From NCBI GenBank assembly GCA_037013685.1, contig CM072894.1, positions 17,726,949 through 17,790,948 of the forward strand: a stretch of DNA of 64,000 nt. Reading direction: 5' to 3'. The notes below the pieces were generated by a model. That model was given only the letters and a program-made list of their open reading frames with translations, was not told where the DNA came from and searched no databases. Numbering within the stretch: the first letter of the stretch is position 1; each line of letters begins with the position of its first letter. Origin of the DNA: Acridotheres tristis (Eukaryota > Chordata > Aves > Passeriformes > Sturnidae). Of the stretch, positions 1 to 44,808 are shown piece by piece. The position numbers were made by a program, and so were the translations under genes.

Positions 1-5825
<5,825 letters not shown>

Positions 5826-6257
5826 CAGCTGAGTCCTGAAAAGATGTTTCAAATGAACAAAGTTGATGCAGTGGAAAGAGTTCACAGGAGTACTGCTGTA
5901 TTTTTTTCCAGTCAGCTGCATGTGTTCTAGCTGAACTGAGCTTACAAATAGAATTGCTGCTTTCAAATATTCATACATACCTGCATTTATTTATTTACAC
6001 ACAAGGAACTGAATGAAGCTGTGGTTTTCTGCCTTGTTTTAACCAGTGGCATGAAGCTGTAATCTCGACTTTGCCTTGCACAGCTTGCATTTAATGTTAC
6101 TGTACATATTGTACATCTTTGTACAGAGACATCAGGGCATCTATACACATACATTTATATAATGGGTATTGCAGTTCAAAATAGTTTGAAATGTACAGAT
6201 GTTTTGAAGGTGTTTTGTTAACAATCGTGACAATAAAATGTTTCAAAATGCTTGTGT
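5826..6257 (+). other. SLC25A12: SLC25A12 3' UTR
   Basis: Follows the stop codon directly. It contains TGTACATA/TGTACA repeats near 6100-6125, which could bind Pumilio-type proteins (inference), and ends just past a canonical polyadenylation signal. The exact cleavage site is estimated. Confidence 0.7.
6232..6237 (+). terminator. SLC25A12: SLC25A12 polyadenylation signal AATAAA
   Basis: AATAAA lies 407 nt after the stop codon. A TG/T-rich stretch follows (tgtttcaaaatgcttgtgtcag), as expected of a downstream GU-rich element. Confidence 0.75.
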
Positions 6258-8447
6258 CAGTTTGCTTCATTGAATTTATAGGAAGTTGTCCTGTATGATT
6301 GTTTTTTCCTCCACAGAGGAAATGTGAAGATCAGATGCATTCATTTAATGATTGGACAGGACAGAGCCTCTGCAGGAATGCCCTTCAGTACTAGTTACAG
6401 CAAAAGAATTGATATGCAATGTGCTGGCTTGTAAGTGTTAAGATAATACAGTAATTAGATGAGCACATGCAATATTTTATTTTGCAGCACTACTTTGTGA
6501 CAAGGCATTCTCTCAAAATACATGGCAATATTAAGTGTGTAATAGATACTACTCCTGTGGTAGCATATTCAAAACACAATGAGAGATTTGCCAGTTACTA
6601 GTACACTCCAGAATTTTTACAGGGTTTATTACTCAGAGTGGCTTTTTTCCTGAATAGAAAACGTGCTACAAAAAATTGAGGGCATTCTCTTAATTTCTAA
6701 ATTGTTTTACCATGAGCTTAGGTTATTCTGTGGGGGAGAAAATATTCTTACCTTTGTATTGTGTTTATATGCAAAACTGATTGTTTATATTTACAGGTGA
6801 GTGGAAGTAAAAGGAGAAGAGAAAGTGAAAGCTTGAACTATTTCTAGCTTTTCTAACTATTTCCTGGTATCATATGCGAAAATGTCAGAGGAAAGAGAGG
6901 AGTTGAGATTTCTGCTGTTCTGGAGGAAAATCAGTCACACCGTCCTTGCAGCCAGAGATAAGATGGTTTCCAGCCTTGCTTACTCAAGTTTTACATGTTT
7001 CTTACAGGGGTAAAGATCCTGGAATAGAGTATATCCAAGTGGTATAAACTGATTTCAGGTTCTGTTCTTACTTAAGTCACAGCAGGCCCATCAGGGATTA
7101 AATCAGTTTATGAAGAAATAGCTTCTTAAGAACTACACTACACAGAGCAGCCCTTCTCCAGCTCTAGCCTCTAAGGAAGATAAAAATTATTTTGGTGCTG
7201 AATAATAATTAGTGAGCCAGAGGTTACGATACACTGACCCTGGAAGCTTGATCACTATTCTGCAATATGAACATAGATAATGTCATTAGAAAGCTTCCTT
7301 CTTTAGTTGTATTGTGTTTAAGGAATTTCTTGTTCTGTACTGTTTTCTGGATAGAGACAGGCTTCTGGGAACTCCCTCCTGTATCTGTGACTTTTGCCTT
7401 GCGCTTTTCTAAATAGAGACAAAAATGGTGGGGACCCACAGGCATTTAATCTTAGTCACAGTTTGTTGACTGCCTTGATCAAAGCCTTGGGAGACTTGAC
7501 AATGCACAACAGCATTTGTATTTCTTGCAGGTCCAAAACTGGACAGTTTGGCTCCCAGAATCCTCATTTACAGCATCTAGCATCACTTTTTGTCTCAACA
7601 TTGCAGGTATGGCTTTTACAACATTTTTAATCTGTACTCATCTGTTCTGTGAGGGAGGACCACAAGCAGGAATAAAGATGGAGTAGTATTAAATTTAATA
7701 ATTGAAAATTATTAGAAGGTTGAGATGACACAAAACTAATGCCATATGACCTGCATGTATGCAAAAGAAAGCCTTACCTACTGGATATCTGAAAATAAAA
7801 GCATGAGGGAAATGTATTATACAGTGAAAAGTAATCTCAATAAAAAACCCCACAGGGCCAACCAACCAAAAACTCAAGCACCCCCTCACCCCAAAACCAT
7901 CAAACCAAGACACCTTCTGCTTGTTAAGAAATCTTCTGCCTAAAAGTACAAACTCTCATGATGTGCCTGTTCTTACACAGTTCACATGCTTCTCAGCTGA
8001 GGAGAGCTGCTGTTGCAGGGTTGAGAACACACAGCATAAACGTCTGCAAAGCGAGCAGCGTGGCTGGGTTGAAAAGAGGAGGACACACTCTTGAAATTCT
8101 AACACCAATGGAAGCTTAAACATGTTTCACTTCCAGACCCACCAAAAAAGAAAACTTTTGAAGACAGAACTGCTGTTACTGCTGTGTCTCTATAAGATGC
8201 TCACAATAACAAAACTAAGACAAGGAGAAAGAGAAAAAAACCGCTAAAACTAGAGTTAAAAAACAAAGAAACAATGACAATACTCTTGGACATGAAACTA
8301 AGGAATACAAACCTATTTCCTATTTTTAAGCATATAAAACCAGCTCTCCTGAAAAAACAATAAACTTTTAACAAAGTAAAAACAATTGTAGAGTCCTAAT
8401 TTAAAGGCTACAAACTGATTTAGTGCCTAATTATTAAACCTACAGTA
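6258..8447. other. Gap between convergent genes
   Basis: About 2.2 kb between the ends of SLC25A12 (+) and DYNC1I2 (-). No exon, RNA gene or identifiable transposon was seen. There is a low-complexity A/C-rich stretch around 7830-7915 on the + strand. DYNC1I2 3' UTR could extend into it if later signals are used. Confidence 0.6.
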
Positions 8448-9528
8448 TTTATTACAAAAAACAACCAAAAGAAACCGCCCCCTTGTAACTTGTCTTAATA
8501 GAAAACTTCATAATGTGCTAAGAAACAAAAAAAGTAACCTTTAAAAGAAATTCCAACCGTTCTGTTTCAAGCCATTAAGAAGTTTTGTTTCAATAAAAAT
8601 GTTAAAAATCAATAACAATAAAATCTTTAACTTAGTACATAAAATTAGTATCAAGTCTGTAGTTAACAGAATGAAACTCTTCATTCTATTGAAATTAAGT
8701 TAAAATCTAGTTCCTTACCATTTGAAACAGAAACATTTGATAACCGCAGCCTTTTTTCTATTGGCCAATTGCCATGGCAGTAAGGGGTGGCTGGGGGTAG
8801 AAAACAAGCCTGTGATGTGTGTAGTAAAACAAAAGGATCAGCTCCCAGAAACTTTAAATTACTGCAGGGACACAGATTATAGGTCAGGGCAGCTGACAAG
8901 TGCTCGTATAGTATTTATTTGTGAATCCGTCTCACCGTTCAATGCACCAATTCAAACAAAAGGAAATTGGTATTAAATATGTATTTCATTAATTCAGGTC
9001 TGATTATCATGTAAGTTTGTAACTACAGACAAATTTTTATTCACATATATTACCCACTACCAGAATCTGAGGCTTATCTATATATAAACAATGAAACTTG
9101 GAACATATGCATGCATATCATGGGTAATTTGAAGAATTCAAATTAAAGAATGCTTCAGAGATTTACTACCTAGTGAAGGTTAGTCTGTAACACAGAAAGT
9201 TTTAGGAGCAGAACTTTTACTTTTCAGAAAGATACTGTTTCAGATTGGACTTTACGGAAGCCAAGTAGCAAATTCATACCAGGTTAGTGTTTCAGCAAAA
9301 GATCCTTGCAAAGTCAAAGTTAACTGTATTAAAAGTTACACAAAAGAATGTGCTTGTAATTTATATATAAAACTTAACAATGCAAGATCTAATTTTCAGT
9401 GATCTTAATACGTTTCAAAGTCCATTGTTGAATCCATATATTCGTCCCCTAAGCTATGATTAGAACTGACACGTAGGATTTGCCTCCAGTCACTGCCAGT
9501 GCAGCCCTGGAGGCTGGTTTTGAGGGCT
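8448..9528 (-). other. DYNC1I2: DYNC1I2 3' UTR (extent uncertain)
   Basis: Sequence after the DYNC1I2 stop codon, read on the - strand. AATAAA signals on the sense strand occur at 9036-9041, 8914-8919 and 8448-8453. Which one is used cannot be decided from sequence; the outer bound given is the farthest of the three. Confidence 0.5.
9036..9041 (-). terminator. DYNC1I2: DYNC1I2 candidate polyadenylation signal (proximal)
   Basis: AATAAA on the - strand, about 490 nt after the stop. It is the first of three candidate signals. Confidence 0.4.
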
Positions 9529-35685
<26,157 letters not shown>

Positions 35686-35850
35686 CTGTCCGCGGCTCCT
35701 GCCCGCTGCTCCTGCCCTGCGCCCGCCGCCCTCGGCCCCGCGCCCCTTCCTCCGCCGCACAAAGGCGCCGACAGCTGGCAGGCGGCTGCCGACGGCAGAC
35801 GCCGAGGGTCAAACCAGCTCCAAATGCGTTGCGGGATGTGCAGAGGCCTA
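35686..35850 (-). other. DYNC1I2: Candidate DYNC1I2 5' UTR leader exon
   Basis: On the - strand a good donor, ggacag|gtgcgc, has its boundary at 35686, inside the CpG island. A leader exon is required because the ATG sits two bases after an acceptor. The 5' boundary (about 35850) is a guess; other donors in the island are possible. Confidence 0.35.
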
Positions 35851-36020
35851 CGGGAACTGCGGAAGGACACAGAGATCTGTTCAATAAAACACCCAATGCC
35901 CCACTCGTCCGCACCGTCAGGGCCGGCAATCAGAAAGGAGTTAACGCGGGGGACGAGGCAGTTCCCGAGGCCCGGCACCACACTCCTCCGCGGGGCGCTG
36001 TCTGGCAAAGCCGCTTGGAG

Positions 36021-36135
36021 AACAACGACACCCAGCATGCAGCGCGCACCGCTGGATGGGCCTCGTCGCCGACGCTCCCCGGGCATGGGCGCGGCGCATG
36101 TCGCGCGTTGCATGATGGGAGTCGTAGTCTTCCGG
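36021..36135. promoter_or_regulatory. Head-to-head ZNF143/Staf-like sites
   Basis: The + strand at 36021-36048 reads aacaacgacacccagcatgc followed by agcgcgc. The - strand across 36104-36135 reads actacgactcccatcatgca followed by acgcgc. Both resemble the ACTACAATTCCCAGCATGC-type element bound by ZNF143/THAP11 at CpG-island promoters. They face each other about 60 bp apart, and an ETS-like CTTCCGG flanks the second. Confidence 0.45.
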
Positions 36136-36208
36136 AGTGGGGACACAGCAGCAGCCTGCGCTCGGCGCCCGCACGGCGCAGGGAGTGAGCGCCACCACCT
36201 GCCGTGGA

Positions 36209-36236
36209 GTGCGCGTGCGTGCGCGCGCATGCACGC
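36209..36236. promoter_or_regulatory. 28-bp alternating purine-pyrimidine run with NRF1-like core
   Basis: Strict alternation of purine and pyrimidine, mostly GC/GT steps, with gcgcgcatgcacg inside. Such runs favour Z-DNA, and the core resembles NRF1 sites. It lies in the CpG island upstream of DYNC1I2. Confidence 0.45.
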
Positions 36237-36481
36237 CGTCCCTGATTCGCCGATAGTGGGAGCGCGCGCCGGGAGCGCGCGGCGAGCTCCCCTCACGGGG
36301 CCGTCGGCTGCGGCCACGGGCAGGGCGGGCCGGGGCGGGCTCCCTGTGCGGGACAGCGCCTTCGCCTCTGCTCTGGCTTCCGGGCAGGGAGGGACGATTC
36401 ACGTAAGCTCCCTCCCGCAGCCGAGTGTGAAAGCCAGTCGTGTCGATGCTGACGGAACGGTGCAGTTTTAACCGCAGGGCC

Positions 36482-36538
36482 CACGTGCGGCCTGTAGCCG
36501 TAATCCCCTTAGTGACGTGGGGATAACGAGTATAAAAT
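36482..36538 (+). promoter_or_regulatory. Possible + strand promoter: E-box, CRE-like site, TATA box
   Basis: CACGTG at 36482-36487, TGACGTGG at 36513-36520 and TATAAAAT at 36531-36538 lie in order within 57 bp at the edge of the CpG island, pointing away from DYNC1I2. A start would fall near 36562-36570, next to a YY1-like aaaatggccac. No recognisable coding sequence follows, so any product is probably noncoding. Confidence 0.3.
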
Positions 36539-39500
36539 CTTGGTTCGGTGTGAGCATCAGGCCAGAGCCAAAATGGCCACCGCAGGTGGTGATCTGTGCG
36601 TGTCAGCCGGTGGCGTTGGGCTGCCCCGGCGACACGGCGAGTCCCATCATGAGCGTCGTGCAGGAGTGAAGTTACACAGCTCATTTCGATACAGCTCCAA
36701 AGTAGTGGCAAGTGACTGCTGTTTCCCACTCGTCCTAAATAAATAAGTATATTGTCATTTATATCCTGTGGAAAGCTATATCAAAGTCCTGTACCAGTTC
36801 TTGGTAACTGCTGGGCTACTGCTACTGCCTTCCACCTCAGTGAAGTGCTGGGTCCCGCATCTGCTGATCTGCCAGACCTGTGCTTACCAAAGCAGAATTA
36901 TAGGGAAGATTGCTGTAGTTCAAGTGGTGCGTGTGTTCACAACGCCCTATGAAATGAAGCTTTTGGAGGCAATAACTATCAACTCCAGAGCAGGTTAAAT
37001 TTTCTTCTATTACAGAATTGTAATAATTTATTTGCAATGACAGAATAGTTATGCCTGGTGAGTGTACTTTTGAAACTTGTTCTGACAAGCACTGGAAAAA
37101 GGCTTCATTTGCAGTCTGGCTTTGTTGCAATCCTGTTAGGTATCATAAACTGAACAGGTTGGTTGGTACTTTGCTGGGATAGCTGCTAGGAAAACTTCAA
37201 TTGCTGCAGGAATCAGTGTTGATTATTTACTCTAGTGTTCCTTGTGAGTGAGGATTCATACTGTGCCTTAAAAAATTTAGAAAAACTCTCTGTTGTTTAG
37301 ATGGCTTCTAATCATTTAATAACCTTCATGCATTTTTGTAAGAATTTCTCCCCTCTTTCCTCTTCTTACTAGATGGACATATTTTTTTCTATCGTGTCAA
37401 AATAAGGTGAGGATGAATGATGTGTTTTCTGAGATGAGAACCCTTTTGCAGTCTGGTAACCTTTGGCACAAAACATACACTAGTGAATGGTCCAGCACTT
37501 GAGAGTGATTCCCTGCCAAGCACTATAGAAAATAGTTTAACCAATTCCAAGTTCCAAGTTCTTCTTCAGTGTGGTCTGCAGGAGATAATGAAATCTTCTT
37601 TAGGGATACTGTAATTCATCAAGACCTGCCCTAGTTCAAGTGGTTTTTATGAGAGTATGAGAACTGCCAAGACATCAGCTCAAAGGAACTATTTTCAGAT
37701 GTGTTGTATGCTGGGCTATATTCTTCCCTCAGTTTGTGCACCTGTTTCCCACTGACCTTTCTGGAAGTTGGTGTACTCATCAAACGGGGAGAATATGTTT
37801 GAATATTTGTTAAGATGGTAACAGATTCCTTTTGTGTGGATCATGTCAGCATTACTAGCCAAAAAGATCAGAGGGTAAATAAGAAGACAGAAGACGTGCA
37901 CTTTTTTTTTTCCTGCTGTAACTGTCAGCTTTAACAGTTAAATTTTATTATTTTCACGTTGTTATGAGCTTAGTTGAGTCACTGCCTCACAGCATCAGTC
38001 AGATCTGTTCCATGGAGACTGAGGCCATGGAGTCATTTTACTGAAAACAGAAATAGAATTTGTTCCTCTTCTGGTTCTTTCATAAGAAACTTGCTAATAT
38101 GTTGGAAGAAGCCCTGAAAAATTACATACATTCAGAGTGCAGTTAAACTATAAAGCAAACACATAAGCATCAGCTTTTCTTATAAATTTTTTCTCAGTTT
38201 ATCTCCTACTTCTTAGCATAAATCTTTACTTTTAACATAAGTTGCAAGGCAGTAGATAGTTGAAAATGCATTATTACTAGCAGAATCCAAGCTCCATATT
38301 TACACCATATTTACAAAACACTTGAGCAGAAAAGTGATGGCACGTTTTGACTCAATGGAAAGGTGAACACTAACATCTGTCAAGACCTGTGGTGAGGACA
38401 CCTATGATTAAAAGCACTTAATGAAGAAAAATTTTGATTTTTTGACTCAAAAACATGTGTCATGGGAAACATAGACACTTACTCAGGTCTATACAAGTTC
38501 ACACACAAAATATATATACATATATTCTTCTGAGACAAATCCACACATATAATTTGGTCATTTTTGTTCTGTGTTACATATACAAAGCATGGCCTAATCT
38601 GTTAAATTTATTTTTATAGAATATAGCAAGAAATAAAAAGCATTATTTTTGTTACTATTGTATATGCCTTTAATGCTAGCAAGCTCCAACACGTTCACAG
38701 ACATGTTTGTAAGAGGAAAATGTATTTACAGTTGGTTTTTAAGTCAGTGGAAGTGTGTGATATTCAAGCAATACAGTCACTAACCAGGAAAAAGAATTTT
38801 AATTTCACTATGGTTACAGATAATTCTCGCTATTCGTTATACTAAGGATGGCTGCAATTCAGGAGTGATGTAAAACATCTGTTCTATATGCTTAATTCAT
38901 TCAAATGTATTTATGACAACAATGAATAATCAGAGAGGAAGTAAAAAATTCAGATCCATGAGATTTTGTAATTTTGTGGGTTTAATTTTTATGTTTAGTA
39001 ATAAATCCAGCATTTTGTAGCATTTCTTTCTCTGAGCTAAAAAAAGCTTGTTGCTGGTACATTAAGAAATTCATCTTAAAAGGAGCATTTCTCCAGCTCT
39101 TGTTCTTACTCTGGAATTGTGGGGTCAAGTGACCTAAGTCATCTGTTTTTCACCTTAATATCACAGGAGGAAAAGTGGTGTTTTGCCCTGGGTAGTTTGT
39201 GTCACTGGTGACCAGGTTACAAATGTATCTTTATTTTCTCTTAGTCTCTTAATGTGTCAAATTAACTGTCCTGATTTCAATAGCAATATTCCTTACTGCC
39301 ATAGCTATGTGATTTGATATTTGAAAGGAAGCTTTTTGATTGGAAGACACCATATATAATTTGGGGTGTTATTAAAACCATATCTGCATGGAATAGTTCA
39401 TAACTTGCTTTCTAACAAGGAAATCAACAATTGAATCTTACCTATGTGGTTTGTGAGCTTTTCTTCCTGCCACATATCAGAAGCTGACAGAGTTACTCTT

Positions 39501-42500
39501 GTGACACAGGTGTGAAGTAAAGGTGACAAATGCTATAATACAGAGTTTTACCACAGTTAACTCAAAATCAGTCACAGATATTCAATTGATGATTAAAAAT
39601 TGCCCTTCCATCTCTTAGGCCCATGGTCAATTCAGAAGAACATACAAATTTTCTTAAATATCAAACAGCATTTAGAAGTAAGCATTTTAAATGAAGGCAA
39701 GCTCAAAATCTTTGAAGTTAAAACATGACCTCCATTGGGAGGAAATTTTTATGGTCTGTTGTTTGAACTCCTGATATGCACTAAAGCGAATTTCATATTT
39801 ATTTCCATTGGGAAGGCAAACTACTTTTCATAGAAAAGGATCAAAAGCATCAGAGTGGATATGGTATGTAAATAATAGGAGGTGGGACAGTGAGGGTAGG
39901 AGAACTGAGGGACACTTACGGTTCAAAGAATTCAGCACTTTTCATTTATGCTGGAAAAAATGTAAATTATGTCACCCTCACCTCCTAGTGCAAAGTTATC
40001 AGACAGGCAATCACTAAGTGATACTGCTGACATTAAAATGGGTGGAATATTATTTACTTCTGTTTATTTCTTTTGGAAAACTTACAATACTGTATTGCAA
40101 ATGAAACAAAAATCCACATATAATGGTGTAAGAAACAAAGGTTTGTCTATAGTTTCAATGCTGGATTATTGTTCTGTGTCAAAGCTAATTGAAATCCAAG
40201 ATGTTTGTATCAAAGCTGTAATGAGACCCTGACAAATACCTTTCTGCCCCAGTGGAAATGTAATCTTTCTATTGAACATTTTGTCCTGGTAAATTCCATC
40301 TGCAATAGGCACAGGCATTTTGCATTTGAATCAAGAAGGTCACTCCTTTGGATCAGATGACTTAGTGTACACTCCACTTGCCTTTCGATGAAATTGATCT
40401 TTTACTGCATTGAACATAGGACTGCATTTTTTACACCTAATTATCTTATTGTTTCATCTAAATGAATTTGGAATGCTAACACTACCGACCCTTTTTGATG
40501 TTTGCACGTATCAGTGAGACAATTCTCTGAAAAGCCTTATTCCTTAGACAGAAATACTCTAAAAACATTCAGTTGCATTTCTTTGCTAAATAAACCAGAA
40601 TAAAATCAGTGTTTCATTTATTGATATAATTGAATCTTTAATAACATTTTCCTCACTTTTGCAGCAGTAACACAATAGTTCTACATATAATTACTCAAAC
40701 TTGTTTGAGTAATCTTCTTAGTATCTAGTAACTAAACTACGTATTCAACATTTACTCATAAATAATGCCATTGACTTCAGTGTAGAGAGGCACCATAAGA
40801 ATTGCACTGAGTTCACTCTTCAGTGTTAAAAACTTTCATTACCTTTGAAAATGTGACTTTTTTTGGTTTTTTAATATAAAGTCAATACTGAGTGTATGTA
40901 CAAAAGTGTGTAGATTATTTGTACAAAAACGAAGTGAAGAAATCTCTAGCTATGGAAGGGCTACTGTGAAATGCATAAATAGCAGCTAGGTCTCTGCAGG
41001 TATGAACCTGTTCTTATTTAAATCAATGGAAATTTCACTGCTGACTGCAGTAAATGCTGCATCAAGACCCCAGCTCTTTCCAAAAATCAATTAGATACGT
41101 TCTTAATAGGCTTTCATGCCTTTGAAAATCTTTCTCTAAATTATGGATGGAAACCAATCAATTAGAACTTAGAGTTCATTTTATTAAAATAAATCCCACA
41201 ATATTGTGCAAAGTGAAATATAATGCTTAAATTTACTGGCTTTTATTCATCCAGAAAGATTAAGCAATATCTGTGATTGTCAAACCACCTTGTTTTATTT
41301 GCTAGAACATGTAGGACTCAACAGAATGCTGATGTGATTCTGTGTATTTTGAATTGTTTCTGCACTGTGAAGAACAGTGCTGGTACTAGGAAGCTGAGCA
41401 ATGAGAAATTGCTCTGTCAGGACATGGACTAAAATTAATTTTGAATAGACTTTTAATGTGATACTGTAGCAATTGGAAATTCTGATTCAGTGTCTGCTAA
41501 GAAAATGTTGGAAATGCTTTTAGAATTTTCCTAACCAACTAAAGTTCAGTAATAGTGGATAACAAAAATATAATTATTAAGGAAGACTAAACAGTATTTA
41601 ATGTAAAAAGACTGTGGCTTGTTCTGATTTGTTTTTATTTTGAGTCTTTCATTGTTCACAGGAGATCCAGTGATGGCTGAAAAGTATATGACACAAGCTG
41701 GCAGGTGGTACAGCATTAGGTTTGCATAAAGCTAATTTTTCCATTTCTCCTGTCTTCATCTGTTGTCATTCAGGTGCCATAACCTGTTTCCTTAAACTGC
41801 ATTATTGTTAAATGTGTTTATATCTATATCACCATGAGGTCATAACATGTTGTGTGCTTCACTGTGCTCTATTTACCTAGAACTTGTTATTTTGAAATCT
41901 TAGCTAGTTACACTGCTTTTAAAGATTTAGAATTACAACATTAACATCTATTTTGTGTATTGCAATTTAGTTGTATCTTACCTAGATATGAGACAGCATA
42001 TTTATTATTACAATTATTAAATAAACTAAAATTATGTAATTTAGGTAACATAACAATACATACATATAGTGTGCATGTTACCTTATGCATAGTTGTTATA
42101 GTAAGGATTTTGAGGTTATTATTAATTTTATTTAATAGATTCAGATACTGAGTCAAGTCAAAAGACGCTCTAAATACCTTAGAGCTATTACAAAACCAGA
42201 GAGAAGATAAACTTTACAAGGAATTGCAAAACAAAAAAAAATTAGAAGTGGTGTTTGGGGTGCTATTATATCTCATTTACTTATAATTAGGAGAGAAAAG
42301 ATTTTTAAAAGAATAAAAATAAGGAACTACTGCATTTGGTAAGTGTTTAATGAGACCAACTGTGTCTGCATATACCTGGAAGTCTGATCCTCACAAAGTA
42401 CTGAGTGGATCTCTTCAAACTAAAAATGGAAAAAATATAACTGTTAGCCTGAGAACATGCATGGTAAGTATTGGTCTAGAGATAATTGCTTTGAGAAGTT

Positions 42501-44769
42501 ATTTTAAGTTAATGAGAAGTTCATAAAAGAAAAGCCATTTCAACCAAATAAGTGTAATTATATCAGCTAATGCGGAAACACATTCTGGGAGGAAAAAATA
42601 AACATTGCAAAGCCTGGAATGGCCAGTATGGAACACAGAAATGTATCCAAGTGAGTAAGCATCAAATGAAGGATTATCCCTACTTGTGGAGAATCCATTC
42701 CAGCAAGAAATTGAACCATGGACTACTGCATCTGAAATTCGTAGGACTCCCTGGAGAGCTAAAAGGGACTCTGCAGATTCTGTCATCAGTATGCCAAAGA
42801 TCTCTGCTCTGTACTCAAAAGTAAGTGTTCCCCAGATTTCCATTTTTAAAGGACTTCTTTCAGAATACTGATCAAACCTTGGTGTTCTGAGTTTTTAAAA
42901 GTACAGTGAGGTTTTCTTTGCTGTTGTTTTGCATGTGAATGCAAGAAAGAAATTCTGGTTAAGGTTCTAAAGTAGTAGAGGATCCTTTAGTTACTAGATA
43001 AAAGTATAAAATCTTATGATCAAAAATGGAAGGTAGATTAATTATGTTCATAAAAATTGTACTGATTATAATTTGAAACAATATCTCTAGGGTAAGAGGA
43101 ATATTCTAATCTATCTAAATTCTTCAACTGCCATTTTTTCTGTATGCTTATTCACAATTTCTGAACTGGTATGGGAGTTATTGACTAAGACCTACAACTT
43201 TTGATTTGAAGCAGATCAGAATAATTCACATAGGCTGCACTTTACACTCTGATCTTCCTGGTAAGAATTCGTGCTCTGAATTTCATCATTAGAAATCTCA
43301 TTAGCCAACCATGGGAAATAGGGAGGGGAGAAATAAGGGACTTCTTCTTCCCTTCCCATGTAAGGGGAATTAAAGTCAAATGTGACATAGTGGGAGATAG
43401 TAAATAAAATTGGAGGCTTTAGAACAAGGAAACTCTGTCAAATCTCCACTCTAAAAGCAGGGAGCAAAATGCAAAACCCCAAACCAAGTCTCAGTCTGGC
43501 ATGATTTTCAAAGAAAATAAATTCCTCTCTAAGGTAGATAAATGATAATGAGTATACCATAGTCCTCATGGTAATATTGTAGTTATGAATCAGATTATTA
43601 TGCTTATCTTCAAATTAATTCTGTATTTGGGTGAATCTCAATAGATTGGTGGGTTCAGATTGATTGGATGCTCAGATAAACTTCTAAACTCCAGGAAGCT
43701 TGTCCATATACCCCAAATTTGGGGCTTTACTAAAATTTGTACTCAAAAAACACTGACATTAGAGATAATCTTTGGCAAATGCAAAAATACTGAGCAATTA
43801 TCATCAGTGGCCCTAGGATGACACTTTATTTCAAGAAATGCCATTTGAGGATTTGCAGATGGTAACTGAGTATATCAAATATGCTATTTTCTAGCAGCAA
43901 AACCAGCACTGCAACAAGCATGACTTAATTTATAGGATCAGTTATTCTTAATAATGGAATTTCATGAGATAATCATAAATTTGTAATAAAAAAATACAAA
44001 ACCATAAAATCAGTTGTTCTAGTCAGAAATTCTGATTTAAATGCCAGAATAAACTGTTGTTTATGTAACTAACTGAAGGAAAAGGGAACAAAATTAATTC
44101 TTACCCATTTTTCTATTAAATACATCTAGTTCAGGAACTCCAGAATATTTACCTCAGTAATATCATACTATCTTCCAGTTATTGAATTTAAACTTTTAGA
44201 CCAAGTGGATAATATTTATTTTTCGTTCAATTATGGTATTTAATTTTATTTATTAGGCGTATATTATTCAATTAGAAAAATTATTGAAATAAATTAAATT
44301 ACCTGTTAATAATTACATTTGAAAGCCTATACCCTCTCAGTGCCAAAATTCCTCTAACTGCCTTCTGCCCTCAATATTTATTGTCTGCTTACTATGGAGT
44401 CTTGCCTTACTTGGGAAGTTCCCTGCATTTTGATGCCAGCTTTTCCAGTATCTCGAAAAATTGCATTTTCCATGAGCAATTTCCACTGTAGTTTACAAGT
44501 ACAGTGTAAACAACTGTCTGCCAGCTGGCTGTGAATGATTTCAAGCTGGTCAAATCTGCCTTTTAAGCAAAAATCTTTGCATGTTTAAATGTCCAGAGAA
44601 TGTAATTAAAATCTGAAGAATATGCAAAGACTGTACAGACAATGAATTGCTAAAATAATTGTAATGATGCAGAGTTCTACAGTCACCTTTTGTCTCTGCT
44701 GCCGGGCCCTGTGTGGAAGGCAAATGTCTGCCTGACAGATTCTGATGGGAGTTCTTGTGTTAATTGCAC

Positions 44770-44808
44770 TGACGTTACAAGGGGCACTATGTCAGTTCTA
44801 TATAAAAA
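44770..44808 (+). promoter_or_regulatory. Orphan CRE plus TATA-like element
   Basis: TGACGTTA (44770-44777) and TATATAAAAA (44799-44808) are 21 bp apart in otherwise AT-rich intergenic DNA, downstream of a small GC-richer patch (about 44695-44720). No gene follows. This may be chance. Confidence 0.2.

Noticed and set aside
42499..42871. Overlapping open frames on both strands in the intergenic region
   Set aside because: No recognisable domain, no promoter or splice context, and frames open on both strands at once.
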